Assembly: GCF_900269665.1 (NCBI RefSeq)
Contig: NZ_LT985361.1
Span: forward strand, 7,544,381 to 7,581,783
Source: Nocardia suismassiliense
GTDB taxonomy: Bacteria > Actinomycetota > Actinomycetes > Mycobacteriales > Mycobacteriaceae
DNA: 37,403 nucleotides
Direction: 5' to 3'
Below are positions 16,152-24,425 of the stretch, in pieces (the first letter of the stretch is position 1; every line of letters begins with the position of its first letter). The position numbers and the translations under genes are program-made. Below the pieces are notes generated by a model. The model ran no database searches, was not told the DNA's origin, and saw only the letters and a program-made list of their open reading frames with translations.

Positions 16152-16961
16152 GTGAACTCGGAACCCCCCGCCTCGCGGATCGACGTATCCAAGCCGCATC
16201 CGGCGCGCCGCTACGATTATTGGCTCGGCGGCAAGGACAACTTCCCCGCCGACCGGGAATCGGCCGATATGGTGGCCGAGGCCTTCCCCACCGTGCGCCT
16301 GGCCGCCCTGGAGAATCGCGCCTTTCTGCGGCGCGTGGTGGCCTACCTGGCCGACGCGGGGGTCCGGCAGTTCCTCGATATCGGGGCCGGCCTGCCCACC
16401 GCGGGCAATGTGCACGAGATCGCGCAGGATATCGCCCCCGAGTCCCGCGTCGTCTACGTCGACAACGACCCGATCGTGCTGGTGCACGCCCGCGCGCTGC
16501 TCAACAGCTCGCCCGAGGGCGCGACCGCCTACCTCGACGCGGACATCCGCGAGCCCGACCGCATCCTCGCCCACCCCGACCTGGCCCGGGTCCTCGACCT
16601 GGAGCAGCCGGTGGCGCTGATGCTGGTGGCCATCATGCACTTCATCACCGACGACGACGGCCCCTACGAGCTGGTTCGCAAGCTGTGCGACGCGCTGCCC
16701 TCGGGCAGCTACCTGGTGATGACCCATGCCACCAGCGACCACCTCACCGCCGAAGAACTCGCCGAGTCGAACGCCGCCAACCTGCGCAGCGGGGTGCCGT
16801 TCCGCTTACGCAGCACCGAGGAGTTCACCCGTTTCTTCACCGACTTGGAGCTCGTTCCGCCGGGCATCGGCTCGGTGATGACGTGGCGGCCGGGCGAGTG
16901 GCGCCCGCACCCGCGGCCGGAGGCGGTCTCCATGCTCGGCGCGGTGGCCCGCATCCGCTGA
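16152..16961 (+). CDS. S-adenosylmethionine methyltransferase of the SAV2177/PF04672 family
   Basis: A 269-aa actinobacterial SAM-dependent methyltransferase. It begins SRIDVSKPHPARRYDYWLGG and NFPADRESAD, the hallmark N-terminus of this family, followed by RQFLDIGAGLPTAGNVHEIA (SAM-binding loop), VVYVDNDPIVLVHARALL, and LMLVAIMHFITD. A GTG at 16152 with GAGGG upstream is the start. The family is expanded in Streptomyces, Nocardia and mycobacteria and mostly lacks known substrates. It faces away from the P450 gene and could act with it in tailoring a small molecule, but no other biosynthetic gene supports this. Its stop codon directly abuts that of the convergent desaturase gene. Confidence 0.92.
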   Translation: MNSEPPASRIDVSKPHPARRYDYWLGGKDNFPADRESADMVAEAFPTVRLAALENRAFLRRVVAYLADAGVRQFLDIGAGLPTAGNVHEIAQDIAPESRVVYVDNDPIVLVHARALLNSSPEGATAYLDADIREPDRILAHPDLARVLDLEQPVALMLVAIMHFITDDDGPYELVRKLCDALPSGSYLVMTHATSDHLTAEELAESNAANLRSGVPFRLRSTEEFTRFFTDLELVPPGIGSVMTWRPGEWRPHPRPEAVSMLGAVARIR

Positions 16962-18191
16962 TCAGCGCGGGTCGGTCAGCCGTGGCTTCGCGGCGTGCCG
17001 CAGCGCGGTGCGCAGCCCGCTGCGACCGAACGGCCCGACGGTGTCGGCCGCGTCGAAAGCCTTGACCCCGAAGAATTTTCGTTCCGAGGCGGTTTCCGGG
17101 GCATCGTCGGACGTGGCGGTCAGCATGCTGTCCGGCAGGACCAGTTTGTGGATGGTGCGCAGGGTCAGCAGGTACTGGTGCAGCAATGACCCGCTGGTGT
17201 AGGGCAGGTCGTACTTGTCGCAGAGCTCCCGTACGCGCAGCGCGATCTCGGCGTACCTGTTGCTCGGCAGGTCGGGGAACAGGTGGTGTTCGATCTGGTA
17301 GCAGAGGTTGCCGCTGAGGAAGGCCAGCACCGGACCCGCGTCGAAGTTCGCGGTGCCGAGCATCTGGCGCAGGTACCACTCCCCCTTGGTCTCGTCGGCC
17401 ACCACGGTGGGCTCGAACTTCTCCGCGCCGTCCGGGAAGTGCCCGCAGAAGATCACCACGTACGCCCACAGATTCCGCAGCACGTTCGCGCTCGCGTCCG
17501 CGGCGAGGGTGCGTCGCCAGCGTCGCCCGCTGAGCGCGGGGAACAGCAGATAATCCTTGCCGGCCTGTCTGGCGATCTTGCCGAGGAACGACTTGGTCTG
17601 CGCCGCCTTCTGCATCGGGTCCGCCGAGCGGTCACGTTCGGAATACAGGCCGTGCAGCGCGATGCCCCACTCGAAGGTGGCCGCCAGCAACAGGTTTCGC
17701 AGCGGTTGCAGCAGATGCCCCGGCTTCCACCGTTCGTCGCGCGTCACCCGCATGACGCCGAATCCGATGTCGTCGTCCATGCCGAGCACGTTCGTGTAGA
17801 TGTGGTGCCGATAGTTGTGCGAATAGCGCCACTGCGCCGACACCCCGGCCATATCCCACTCCCAGGTGCTGGAGTGGATCTCCGGGTCGTTCATCCAATC
17901 CCACTGGCCGTGGCAGACGTTGTGGCCGATCTCCATGTTCTCAATGCTCTTCGCCAGCGCCAGCCCGGCGGTCCCCGCCAGCCACCCGGTGCGGCCACGG
18001 CTGAGCCCGATCGTCAGCCGGGACGCGGCGTCGAGCGCCCGCTGGCACGCGATGGTGCGCCGAATGTAGCGCGCGTCGCGGGCGCCACGCCGGCGCTGGA
18101 TGTCGTGCCGGATCGCGTCGAGCTCGCGGCCGAGCGCCTCGACATCGGCCGCGCTCAGGTGCGCGTAAGCGGCGACCTCGGTTATTGCCAT
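16962..18191 (-). CDS. Acyl-CoA/fatty-acid desaturase (DesA3-like)
   Basis: A 409-aa membrane di-iron desaturase that introduces double bonds in long-chain acyl chains. The three His boxes are present: GHNVCHGQWDW (first), SHNYRHHIYTN (second) and QIEHHLFPDLPSNRY (third). The overall sequence resembles mycobacterial DesA3 (Rv3229c). In mycobacteria this enzyme works with an oxidoreductase encoded next to it and is controlled by a TetR-type repressor; neither gene is adjacent here, so it is a solo copy that needs redox partners from elsewhere. The hydrophobic content before box 1 is modest, so membrane association may be partly peripheral. A tandem 9-bp repeat lies about 70 bases upstream of the start. 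Confidence 0.93.
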   Translation of the reverse strand: MAITEVAAYAHLSAADVEALGRELDAIRHDIQRRRGARDARYIRRTIACQRALDAASRLTIGLSRGRTGWLAGTAGLALAKSIENMEIGHNVCHGQWDWMNDPEIHSSTWEWDMAGVSAQWRYSHNYRHHIYTNVLGMDDDIGFGVMRVTRDERWKPGHLLQPLRNLLLAATFEWGIALHGLYSERDRSADPMQKAAQTKSFLGKIARQAGKDYLLFPALSGRRWRRTLAADASANVLRNLWAYVVIFCGHFPDGAEKFEPTVVADETKGEWYLRQMLGTANFDAGPVLAFLSGNLCYQIEHHLFPDLPSNRYAEIALRVRELCDKYDLPYTSGSLLHQYLLTLRTIHKLVLPDSMLTATSDDAPETASERKFFGVKAFDAADTVGPFGRSGLRTALRHAAKPRLTDPR

Positions 18192-18256
18192 CTTCGCGTC
18201 CTCGAGCTAAGTCACAGCGTATGTCTCCAGCGTAGGCTTACCACGCCACAGACGTC

Positions 18257-18274
18257 CGATTTGCCCGATTTGCC
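18257..18274. repeat. Tandem 9-bp repeat CGATTTGCC x2 upstream of the desaturase
   Basis: Two perfect, directly adjacent copies of CGATTTGCC occupy 18257-18265 and 18266-18274, between the desaturase start (18191) and the end of the EbfC-like gene. The position fits a regulatory site for the leftward desaturase, but no binding protein is implied. Confidence 0.35.
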
Positions 18275-18314
18275 AGCCGGGGACAGGGCAGTGCCGCGAC
18301 ACTACCCCGCCGTC

Positions 18315-18662
18315 TCACCACCCCGATTCGAAACGACCGTTGCCGGCGAGTTCCTGCTGCCCGCGCCGTTCCGCCTCCAGTCGCGCGGAATTGGCCTCGG
18401 CGAAAATCCGGGCGGAACTCACCTGGGGGTCCTCGGCGAGTTCGCGCATCGCCGCCTCGACCTGCGGTTGCATATCGGCCACCGCGGCCGCGTAGGCGGC
18501 GAGGATGCGCTCGGCGTTCGGCACGCTGACCGACAGCAGCCGGTTCTCGGCATCGACCTCCACGCGCACGCCGTCGACCTTGCCGACGCCGCGGATCTTG
18601 GCCAATTCGTATTGTGCGCGCTGGACTTTCAGGCCCAGCTCTTCGTGCGCAGGATCATGCAC
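18315..18662 (-). CDS. YbaB/EbfC-family protein, EspL-like
   Basis: A 115-aa small cytoplasmic protein. The helix-strand-helix layout (EELGLKVQRAQYELAKIRGV, then VDGVRVEVDAENRLLSVSVP, then a long helix with QPQVEAAMRELAEDP) matches the YbaB/EbfC fold. The GTG at 18662 has GAGGG seven bases upstream; the frame is open upstream but that is antisense noise. YbaB proteins bind DNA in some bacteria, while the ESX-1 protein EspL of mycobacteria has this fold and about this length and stabilises secreted Esp substrates. Because it ends a cassette starting with an EspC-like and a WXG-like gene, a chaperone role for secretion is the better guess than a nucleoid role. It follows the lipoprotein gene after 35 bases. 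Confidence 0.8.
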   Translation of the reverse strand: MHDPAHEELGLKVQRAQYELAKIRGVGKVDGVRVEVDAENRLLSVSVPNAERILAAYAAAVADMQPQVEAAMRELAEDPQVSSARIFAEANSARLEAERRGQQELAGNGRFESGW

Positions 18663-18697
18663 GGAAAAACCCTCAATCGATCGAAAACTATGCGCGC

Positions 18698-19189
18698 TCA
18701 GCCGCCGGCCGAGGCTTGGAATATCAGCAGCGGCCGGTCGGGGTGCAGGTATCCGCGCGCTGCGCCATCCCATTCGGCGGACCCGCCGAGCGCGGCGTCG
18801 AATTCGGCCCCGGTGACATAGGTTCCGGCCGGGACCGCTTGTCGCAGGCCGTCTTTGAGCGTCGGCGCGGCGACGGGCTCGGCGGGCGCGTACCGGCCCC
18901 GCAGCTCCGCCGCGGTCGCCGGCTCCAGTTCCACCACCGCGTCCACCCAATAGATCGTCGGACCCGGGGCGCCGGAAGAATTGTCCCAGCCGATCCAGGA
19001 GACCGACACGGGCCGCCCGATGAGCGGAAAGTACTTCATCAGAGATTCCGGGTCGGAGCGGACGGTGTCGGACACCTGGCTGGTCCTTTCCCGCGGGGCG
19101 GAGTCGGAGAGCGGCGAGGTGCAGCCGAGCACGGCCAGTGCCGCTGCCACGAGGGCGGTGGCGGCCGAAACTCTGCGGGGTACGGTCAT
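18698..19189 (-). CDS. Small lipoprotein of unknown function in the EspC/WXG cassette
   Basis: A 163-aa exported lipoprotein. The signal peptide runs MTVPRRVSAATALVAAALAV and ends in a lipobox LAVLGC, with Cys23 as the lipidated residue. The mature domain (about 140 aa) contains SLMKYFPLIGRPVSVSWIGW, YWVDAVVELEPATAAELRGR and a YVTGAEFDAAL segment; I do not recognise a family. Its ATG overlaps the stop of the large WXG-like gene (ATGA), so the two are translationally coupled and probably made in fixed ratio. Such coupling directly downstream of a secreted multidomain protein is what an immunity lipoprotein would show, but an accessory or anchoring role is equally possible. Function is not established. 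Confidence 0.75.
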   Translation of the reverse strand: MTVPRRVSAATALVAAALAVLGCTSPLSDSAPRERTSQVSDTVRSDPESLMKYFPLIGRPVSVSWIGWDNSSGAPGPTIYWVDAVVELEPATAAELRGRYAPAEPVAAPTLKDGLRQAVPAGTYVTGAEFDAALGGSAEWDGAARGYLHPDRPLLIFQASAGG

Positions 19190-20547
19190 TTCGGGCGGCC
19201 GCTACCTGTCTCGCGGTCGTTGTCCGGCATTCGCGCGCCGTCGCCGGAGTAGCGATTGTCGCTGCGATCCTCGCGCCCCGGATTGCGTTGCGGATCGGAG
19301 CCGCCGTCCACGGTCGCGCTCGACGGCGGGTGTCCCACCTCCCACGACACCGTCCGGGTGAGGCTGCCGCTCGATTCGAACGGCTTCGCCCAGCCGATCT
19401 CGGCGAAGCGCCCGTTCTCGGCATCACTGACGCCGGTGCCCTTGTCGTGCTTGCCCTTGTCGAAGTTGTAGTAGTCCTGGGCCGACACCGTGACGTCCAT
19501 GACCACCCGATTGCCCTCGACCCGCACGTTCGAATGGCTGTACTGCTGGTAGCCGCCGATGGCCTTCTGCCAGTTCTCGGTCACCGGGTAGTTCGTCCCC
19601 GCGTCTTTGCCGACGCTGATCGGCTTGCCGTTCATCTGAAAGTTCTTGTTTCCACTGCGCACGAACTGGTCGGCGGCGGCAGCGGCTCGGCTGATCTCGT
19701 AGTCCACCGCCTGCTTGATCGACCTGTCCTCGTTATAACCCTCGGCGTAGTCGAATTTCATCGGCTTGCCGTCGTTGTCCCAGTAGTGGCGGTACAGCGC
19801 GGTGGCGTCGTCGAGGTCGGTGAATGCCTCGCCCCCGGCCAGTTTCGCCTGCCACTTCTGCTTGGCCAGCCAGTCGCCGAAACCGCCTTCCTTCGTGTTG
19901 TAGAGGAAGGTGTCGTCGTGGTGGACGCCCGGTACCTTCGGCGGACCGATCTCGTAGCGGCCGTCGGGCGAGCGGATCAGGGCCAGCGGGGGTAGCTCGG
20001 GCATGGGAGCGCCGGGCGACTTGGTCAGCACCTGCAACCCCTCCACGCCTTTGTTGATGGATCCGGCCGCCTGCTGCTCGTCCTCGGCGAAACTCTTCAG
20101 CAAGGTCTGGATCCTGGCCTGGAAACCGATGGCCTGGCTGTCGAGTTTCGCCTGCATGAGGAGTGCGAGCAGCGGGCTGCCGGGATATCTCGGTGCGGTG
20201 ACCGTACCGTTGTCGGCGACCTTCATGCCCGCGGCGGCCGCCTCGTTGTCCACGATCGTCAGCAGCGAGGTCTTGGTGAGATCCAGTTGCAGGCCGTAGG
20301 TCGCGAAGTACTGGGCGATCCGGCCGGCCACCTCGTCGATGTAGTTGGCCGAGAGTTTCTCACCCAGCGCGCGCACCGACGCCCCCGCCGCACCCTCGCC
20401 CTTCCAGCCTTTCGCCACCGCGTCCACGTCTCGGCCCATGCCGTCGACCTCACGCACGAAATCGCCGGTGCGCGATGCCAATTGGGTACCGTAGGTGACC
20501 ATCGTCGACGGCACGCACGCGCGCACGTGACTGATCGTCGTCGTCAT
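19186..20547 (-). CDS. Large WXG100-like secreted protein with unknown C-terminal domain (putative T7SS effector)
   Basis: A 453-aa protein with no Sec signal. Residues 1-100 are mostly helical and carry a W-x-G turn (KGWKGEG, Trp48-Gly50), as in WXG100/EspA-like type VII secretion substrates. Residues 100-200 are helical, then Pro-rich (APMPELPPLALI). Residues 205-405 form a separate domain with conserved-looking aromatic clusters (YRHYWDNDGKP, NWQKAIGGYQQYSHSN, VSAQDYYNFDKGKHDKG, GWAKPFESSGSLTRTV). I do not recognise this domain, though its layout (helical secretion module plus C-terminal domain) is that of polymorphic toxins. The tail from 405 is polar and disordered. The start at 20547 overlaps the EspC-like stop (ATGA), with GAAGG seven bases upstream. 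No catalytic motif is identified. Confidence 0.75.
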   Translation of the reverse strand: MTTTISHVRACVPSTMVTYGTQLASRTGDFVREVDGMGRDVDAVAKGWKGEGAAGASVRALGEKLSANYIDEVAGRIAQYFATYGLQLDLTKTSLLTIVDNEAAAAGMKVADNGTVTAPRYPGSPLLALLMQAKLDSQAIGFQARIQTLLKSFAEDEQQAAGSINKGVEGLQVLTKSPGAPMPELPPLALIRSPDGRYEIGPPKVPGVHHDDTFLYNTKEGGFGDWLAKQKWQAKLAGGEAFTDLDDATALYRHYWDNDGKPMKFDYAEGYNEDRSIKQAVDYEISRAAAAADQFVRSGNKNFQMNGKPISVGKDAGTNYPVTENWQKAIGGYQQYSHSNVRVEGNRVVMDVTVSAQDYYNFDKGKHDKGTGVSDAENGRFAEIGWAKPFESSGSLTRTVSWEVGHPPSSATVDGGSDPQRNPGREDRSDNRYSGDGARMPDNDRETGSGRPK

Positions 20548-20852
20548 TCCTTCGCCTTCGCAGGGCTCGGCGGCATGATCCTGCGGAACTGCTCGACAAA
20601 GGCTCGTTCGACGTCGCTGTAGGCCTTCACGCCGGAGTTGGTGACCGACGCCATCTGTTCGATATTGCTCCGCAGTGCGCCATAGGCCGCGAGCGCGGCA
20701 GGGCCGACAGCCGCCATCGCCTGCTGAACCGGCGAATCCGGCATCGTTGTCTGCGCGTCGATTTTGATGCCGGCAATGGTTGTCGCACGTCCGGTGAGGG
20801 CCTTGCCGAGCCCGCGCAGCGCGTCGAGATCGGCCTGCAAGATATCGCCCAT
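20544..20852 (-). CDS. EspC-like small T7SS-associated protein with YxxxE motif
   Basis: A 102-aa helical protein with no signal peptide. The ATG at 20852 has AGGGGAG upstream; an ATG at 20909 in frame lacks a good site. The sequence forms a helical hairpin (ILQADLDALRGLGKALTGRA, then PAALAAYGALRSNIEQMASV and AYSDVERAFVEQFRRI) of the length of EspC/ESX-associated proteins. Near the C-terminus Tyr78 and Glu82 make the YxxxD/E motif (YSDVE) used as a type VII secretion signal in mycobacteria. It is the first gene of the cassette and overlaps the WXG-like gene by 4 bases, so it is the likely secretion partner of that protein. No ESX core components (EccC, EccD, MycP) are in the window. Confidence 0.72.
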   Translation of the reverse strand: MGDILQADLDALRGLGKALTGRATTIAGIKIDAQTTMPDSPVQQAMAAVGPAALAAYGALRSNIEQMASVTNSGVKAYSDVERAFVEQFRRIMPPSPAKAKE

Positions 20853-21008
20853 GAGCTCCCCTGTGTGGGTAACCGAGGAACCGCCCCTCGGAAGAAGCGA
20901 CGGTAACATCGCCTAAAAGCCTTGAAAAGTACCGACTTTCATTGGCTCCCCGGGTTAGCTCGGAGGTGGTAGAGGGCGGCCGGGCGGGTGGCGGTACCGT
21001 CCTCACCT

Positions 21009-21929
21009 ATGACTCCGCCACCGTCGGGACAGCAGTTCGCCATCGGCCGGGGCGACCAGCGGGCGGTGATCGTCGAGGTCGGCGGTGGGATCCGGGAGTT
21101 CCGGGTGGCCGGGCGTGATGTGCTCGAGCCCTACGATGTGCTGGCGATGGCCGACGGTGGCCGCGGCGCCGCGTTGATTCCGTGGCCGAACCGGTTGGCG
21201 GACGGCAGATATCGCTTCGATGGCGTCGACCATCAGCTCGCGCTGTCCGAACCGGCGACGAACACCGCGATTCATGGGCTGCTGCGCTGGCGGCCGTGGC
21301 GGGCCTGCGACGCGCAGGAGGACGAGGTCACCATGCGCACCACGTTGCACCCTTGCAAGGGTTATCCGTTCTATCTCGACCTCGCCATCTGCTACGCACT
21401 GTGCGACGACGGGCTGACGGTCACCACGACGGCCACCAATCTCGGCGCCACCGCGGCGCCATACGGCTGCGGCCACCATCCATATCTCTCGCCGGGCGAG
21501 GGCGGGATCGACACCGCCGTACTGCATTTCGATGCCGCGACCCGGATCGTCACCGACCCCGACCGACAGCTGCCGATCGGCACCGAATCCGTGCGCGGCA
21601 CACCATTCGACTTCAGCACGCCGAAACCCCTGGGCGCGTTGACCATCGATCACCCGTTCACCGATCTGGCCCGCGACGACGACGGACGGGCCTGGGTCCG
21701 GCTGCTCGGCACCGACGGGGCGGTAGCCGAACTCTGGATGGACGACTCCTATCCGGTGCTGCAACTCTTCACCGCCGACACCCTCGCCCCGGCACACCGG
21801 CGCACCGGCCTGGCCGCCGAGCCGATGACCTGCCCGCCCGATGCTTTTCACAGCGGCGACGGCGTGATCCGCCTGACACCCGGGGCCACCGTGCAGACCA
21901 GGTGGGGCGCGCGACTGACGCGGCCGTAA
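21009..21929 (+). CDS. Aldose 1-epimerase (galactose mutarotase) family protein
   Basis: A ~306-aa cytoplasmic beta-sandwich enzyme interconverting alpha and beta aldose anomers or acting on a related sugar. Family features are ALIPWPNRLADGRYRFDG near residue 50, with the Arg of the NR motif, TAIHGLLRW with an active-site His, GCGHHPYLSP with the second His pair, and a C-terminal AAEPMTCPPDAFHSGDG holding the catalytic Glu region. Start choice is unsettled: ATG at 21009 begins near homologous sequence, while an in-frame GTG at 20988 has a slightly better GAGGG upstream. It is divergent from the EspC-like cassette and not part of a sugar operon. Substrate sugar unknown. Confidence 0.88.
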   Translation: MTPPPSGQQFAIGRGDQRAVIVEVGGGIREFRVAGRDVLEPYDVLAMADGGRGAALIPWPNRLADGRYRFDGVDHQLALSEPATNTAIHGLLRWRPWRACDAQEDEVTMRTTLHPCKGYPFYLDLAICYALCDDGLTVTTTATNLGATAAPYGCGHHPYLSPGEGGIDTAVLHFDAATRIVTDPDRQLPIGTESVRGTPFDFSTPKPLGALTIDHPFTDLARDDDGRAWVRLLGTDGAVAELWMDDSYPVLQLFTADTLAPAHRRTGLAAEPMTCPPDAFHSGDGVIRLTPGATVQTRWGARLTRP

Positions 21930-22039
21930 CCGCCCGCGCGGCCGGTGCCGCGGCCGAGCCGGCCCGCGCTGTTATCGTCGATAGTGCCCGCGCCGGGCGA
22001 GGGACCGCGCGCAGCACCCGCGCCGACGAGGATGGTCTC

Positions 22040-23182
22040 TTGAAGTACGTGCCCCGCGTTGCCCTGTTCCTGGCGATTCCCGCCCTGCTGTTCGTGGTCC
22101 CGTGGTGGACTCTGGTCGGCGCACCCACCGAGGGCACCGGTCCGCTGTTCTGGCTCGGCTCCGCGGTGTTCCTGCTCGCGTTCGCGTGCCTGCCCGCGGC
22201 AATGTTCCTCGGGCACGGGCCCGCACAGTCCGATGCCGCGTCCGTCGTCGGCGACACGTTGCTCGGTGTGGCCTGGGTGGCGTTCAGCTGGTCGGTGATC
22301 GGCAACATCGCGGGATTGGTGCTGCCCTTCGCGGGCGTGCACGATCCGGACCGCTCGCGCATCGTCGCGGTGGGCGTACTGGCGGTGGCGACCGCTCTGG
22401 TTGTCTGGGGCATCATCGAGGCGCGCCGGGTGCCTCGGGTACGCACGGTCGACGTGGCCATCCCCGGACTGGGACAGGGTTTCGACGGACTGCGCCTGGT
22501 GGTCGTCACCGATACGCACTACGCCGCACTGAACCGACTGCGCTGGTCGGAGAAGGTGGTCGACGTCGTCAATGCGCAGCGCCCCGATATCGCTTGTCAC
22601 GCTGGCGATCTCGCCGACGGCTCGGTCGAGAAGCGGCACCCGCAGGTCGACCCGCTCGGCAAGGTCGACGCACCGCTGGGCCGGTTCTACATCACCGGCA
22701 ACCACGAGTACTTCGGCGACGCGCAGGGCTGGATCGACCACATGACCTCGATCGGCTGGCAACCGCTGCACAACCAGCACCAGACGGTGACCCGCGGCGG
22801 TGACGAGCTGGTCATCGCAGGCATCGACGACCCGACCGGCGTCACCCTGCCCGGGCACGGACCCGACCTGCCCACCGCGCTCGCCGGTGCGGACCCGCGG
22901 CTGCCGGTGGTGCTGCTGGCCCATCAGCCCAAGCAGATCACCGCCAGCGCGGCCGCGGGTGTCGCGCTGCAAATCTCCGGCCACACGCACGGCGGCCAGA
23001 TCTGGCCGTTCCACTACCTGGTCCGCCTCGACCAGCCCGTGGTCGCGGGCCTGAGTCGGCACGGCGCGAACACCCAGCTCTACACCAGCCGGGGCACCGG
23101 ATTCTGGGGTCCGCAGCTGCGGGTTTTCGCGCCGAGCGAGATCACCGTCCTGGTGCTGCGTCCGGCGCCCGCGCGCGTATAG
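22040..23182 (+). CDS. Membrane-anchored metallophosphoesterase (YkuE-like)
   Basis: A 380-aa calcineurin-type phosphoesterase. The first ~135 residues contain four hydrophobic helices (FLAIPALLFVVPWWTLVG; FWLGSAVFLLAFACLPAAMF; VAWVAFSWSVIGNIAGLVLP; IVAVGVLAVATALVVWGI), followed by the catalytic domain on one face of the membrane. Metal-binding motifs are in order: VVTDTHYAAL, HAGDLADG, ITGNHEYF, LLAHQPK and SGHTHGGQ. The TTG at 22040 has GAGG upstream and begins the first helix. The frame is open much further upstream through the epimerase gene, which is a shadow. The family includes proteins acting on UDP-diacylglucosamine-like lipids and uncharacterised envelope phosphoesterases; the substrate is not evident. 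A terminator-like hairpin follows it. Confidence 0.9.
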   Translation: MKYVPRVALFLAIPALLFVVPWWTLVGAPTEGTGPLFWLGSAVFLLAFACLPAAMFLGHGPAQSDAASVVGDTLLGVAWVAFSWSVIGNIAGLVLPFAGVHDPDRSRIVAVGVLAVATALVVWGIIEARRVPRVRTVDVAIPGLGQGFDGLRLVVVTDTHYAALNRLRWSEKVVDVVNAQRPDIACHAGDLADGSVEKRHPQVDPLGKVDAPLGRFYITGNHEYFGDAQGWIDHMTSIGWQPLHNQHQTVTRGGDELVIAGIDDPTGVTLPGHGPDLPTALAGADPRLPVVLLAHQPKQITASAAAGVALQISGHTHGGQIWPFHYLVRLDQPVVAGLSRHGANTQLYTSRGTGFWGPQLRVFAPSEITVLVLRPAPARV

Positions 23183-23216
23183 CGCAACGGCCCCCGGTCA
23201 GCGAATGGCCCGGAAA

Positions 23217-23236
23217 CCGAGCCAGGATCGGCTCGG
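23217..23236 (+). terminator. Terminator-like hairpin after the metallophosphoesterase
   Basis: A 7-bp perfect stem, CCGAGCC (23217-23223) with GGCTCGG (23230-23236), has a 6-base loop, 34 bases after the stop. It separates this gene from the BMP lipoprotein. A TAAACT at 23241-23246 directly after it could be a -10 element for the next operon. Confidence 0.45.
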
Positions 23237-23318
23237 CGGCCTAAACTCCTGCTCCACTGCACTCTCGCGGCACTTCCGCCGAGTTGAGTTGCGGGCTATG
23301 GCGTTTCAGGAGGCAAGT

Positions 23319-24413
23319 ATGGGCAGGTGGCTACGCACGCTCACCGCGGCCGGGGTGCTGGTGCTGACCGTCGGGGCATGCGGTACGCCGCCGTCGGAGC
23401 AGGGCAAGTCCGGCGAGCCGGGGGCCGAGGACTTCAAAGCGTGCATGGTGTCGGACTCCGGTGGTTTCGACGACAAGTCGTTCAACCAGACCTCCTACAA
23501 GGGCATCACCGACGCCGTCGCCGAGCTGGGTATCAGCAAGGCGCAGCTGGAGTCCCGCTCGGACAACGACTATCCGACCAACGTCAACACCATGGTCCGG
23601 CAGAAGTGCGGCATCATCGTCACCGTCGGCTTCAAGCTCGGCGACGTGACCTACGCCGCGGCCAAGGACAACCCGGACGTCGATTTCGCGATCGTGGACT
23701 ACGCCTACACCGACACCCAGAAGAATCCGCCGCTGCCCAACCTGCGCGGCCTGATCTTCAACGCCGCACAGCCGTCGTTCCTGGCCGGCTACCTGGCCGC
23801 GGGCATGACCAAGACCAACAAGGTCGGCACCTTCGGCGGGATCAACATCCCCACCGTCGCGATCTTCATGGACGGCTTCGCCGAGGGCGTCGCGTACTAC
23901 AACCAGCGCAAGGGCAAGCAGGTCCAGCTGCTCGGCTGGGATCCGGCGTCCCAGCAGGGCGTGATCACCAATACCTTCGAGGACAAGAACGTCGGCAAGA
24001 CCAAGGCCAACGATCTGATCAGCCAGGGCGCCGACATCATTCTCCCGGTGGCCGGTCCGGCCGGTCTCGGCGCGCTCGAAGCCGTGCACTCCTCCGGCGG
24101 CAAGGTGAACGCGGTCTGGGTGGACACCGACGGCTGTGTCAGTGCCGCCGAGTACTGCTCCTCGCTGCTGACCAGCGTGCAGAAGTCGATGGATGTAGCG
24201 GTGCAGACGGCGGTGTCCGACGCCTATCGCAACAAGTTCGACAACACGCCCTATGTCGGCACGCTGTCGAACAAGGGTGTCAGCCTCGCGCCGTATCACC
24301 AGTTCGACGCCACCATCCCGGCCGAGCTGAAGAGCGAAATCGAGGCGCTGACCACCGACATCGCCAGCGGAAAGATCACCCTCGCGTCCAAGGCGCAGCC
24401 CGCGGTCAAGTAG
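23319..24413 (+). CDS. BMP/PnrA-family nucleoside-binding lipoprotein
   Basis: A 364-aa extracytoplasmic binding protein of the BMP (basic membrane protein/PnrA) family, which binds nucleosides in characterised members. CAGGAGG precedes the ATG at 23319. The signal peptide ends in the lipobox LTVGAC. The mature part shows the family start CMVSDSGGFDDKSFNQTSYK, GIIVTVGFKLGDVTYAAAK, VGTFGGINIPTVAIFMDGFA, and VWVDTDGCVSAAEYCSSLLT. It is followed after 12 bases by an ATPase and two permeases, forming a complete importer. The frame extends upstream to 23205 without signal features. Ligand is likely a purine or pyrimidine nucleoside, by family and by the layout of the operon. Confidence 0.92.
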   Translation: MGRWLRTLTAAGVLVLTVGACGTPPSEQGKSGEPGAEDFKACMVSDSGGFDDKSFNQTSYKGITDAVAELGISKAQLESRSDNDYPTNVNTMVRQKCGIIVTVGFKLGDVTYAAAKDNPDVDFAIVDYAYTDTQKNPPLPNLRGLIFNAAQPSFLAGYLAAGMTKTNKVGTFGGINIPTVAIFMDGFAEGVAYYNQRKGKQVQLLGWDPASQQGVITNTFEDKNVGKTKANDLISQGADIILPVAGPAGLGALEAVHSSGGKVNAVWVDTDGCVSAAEYCSSLLTSVQKSMDVAVQTAVSDAYRNKFDNTPYVGTLSNKGVSLAPYHQFDATIPAELKSEIEALTTDIASGKITLASKAQPAVK

Positions 24414-24425
24414 GCACGGCCGGCC

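Noticed and set aside
16959..16964. TGATCA at two convergent stop-stop junctions (16959-16964 and 28339-28344) as a shared signal
   Set aside because: It simply results from TGA stops of two genes abutting on opposite strands; no extra symmetry beyond the stops.
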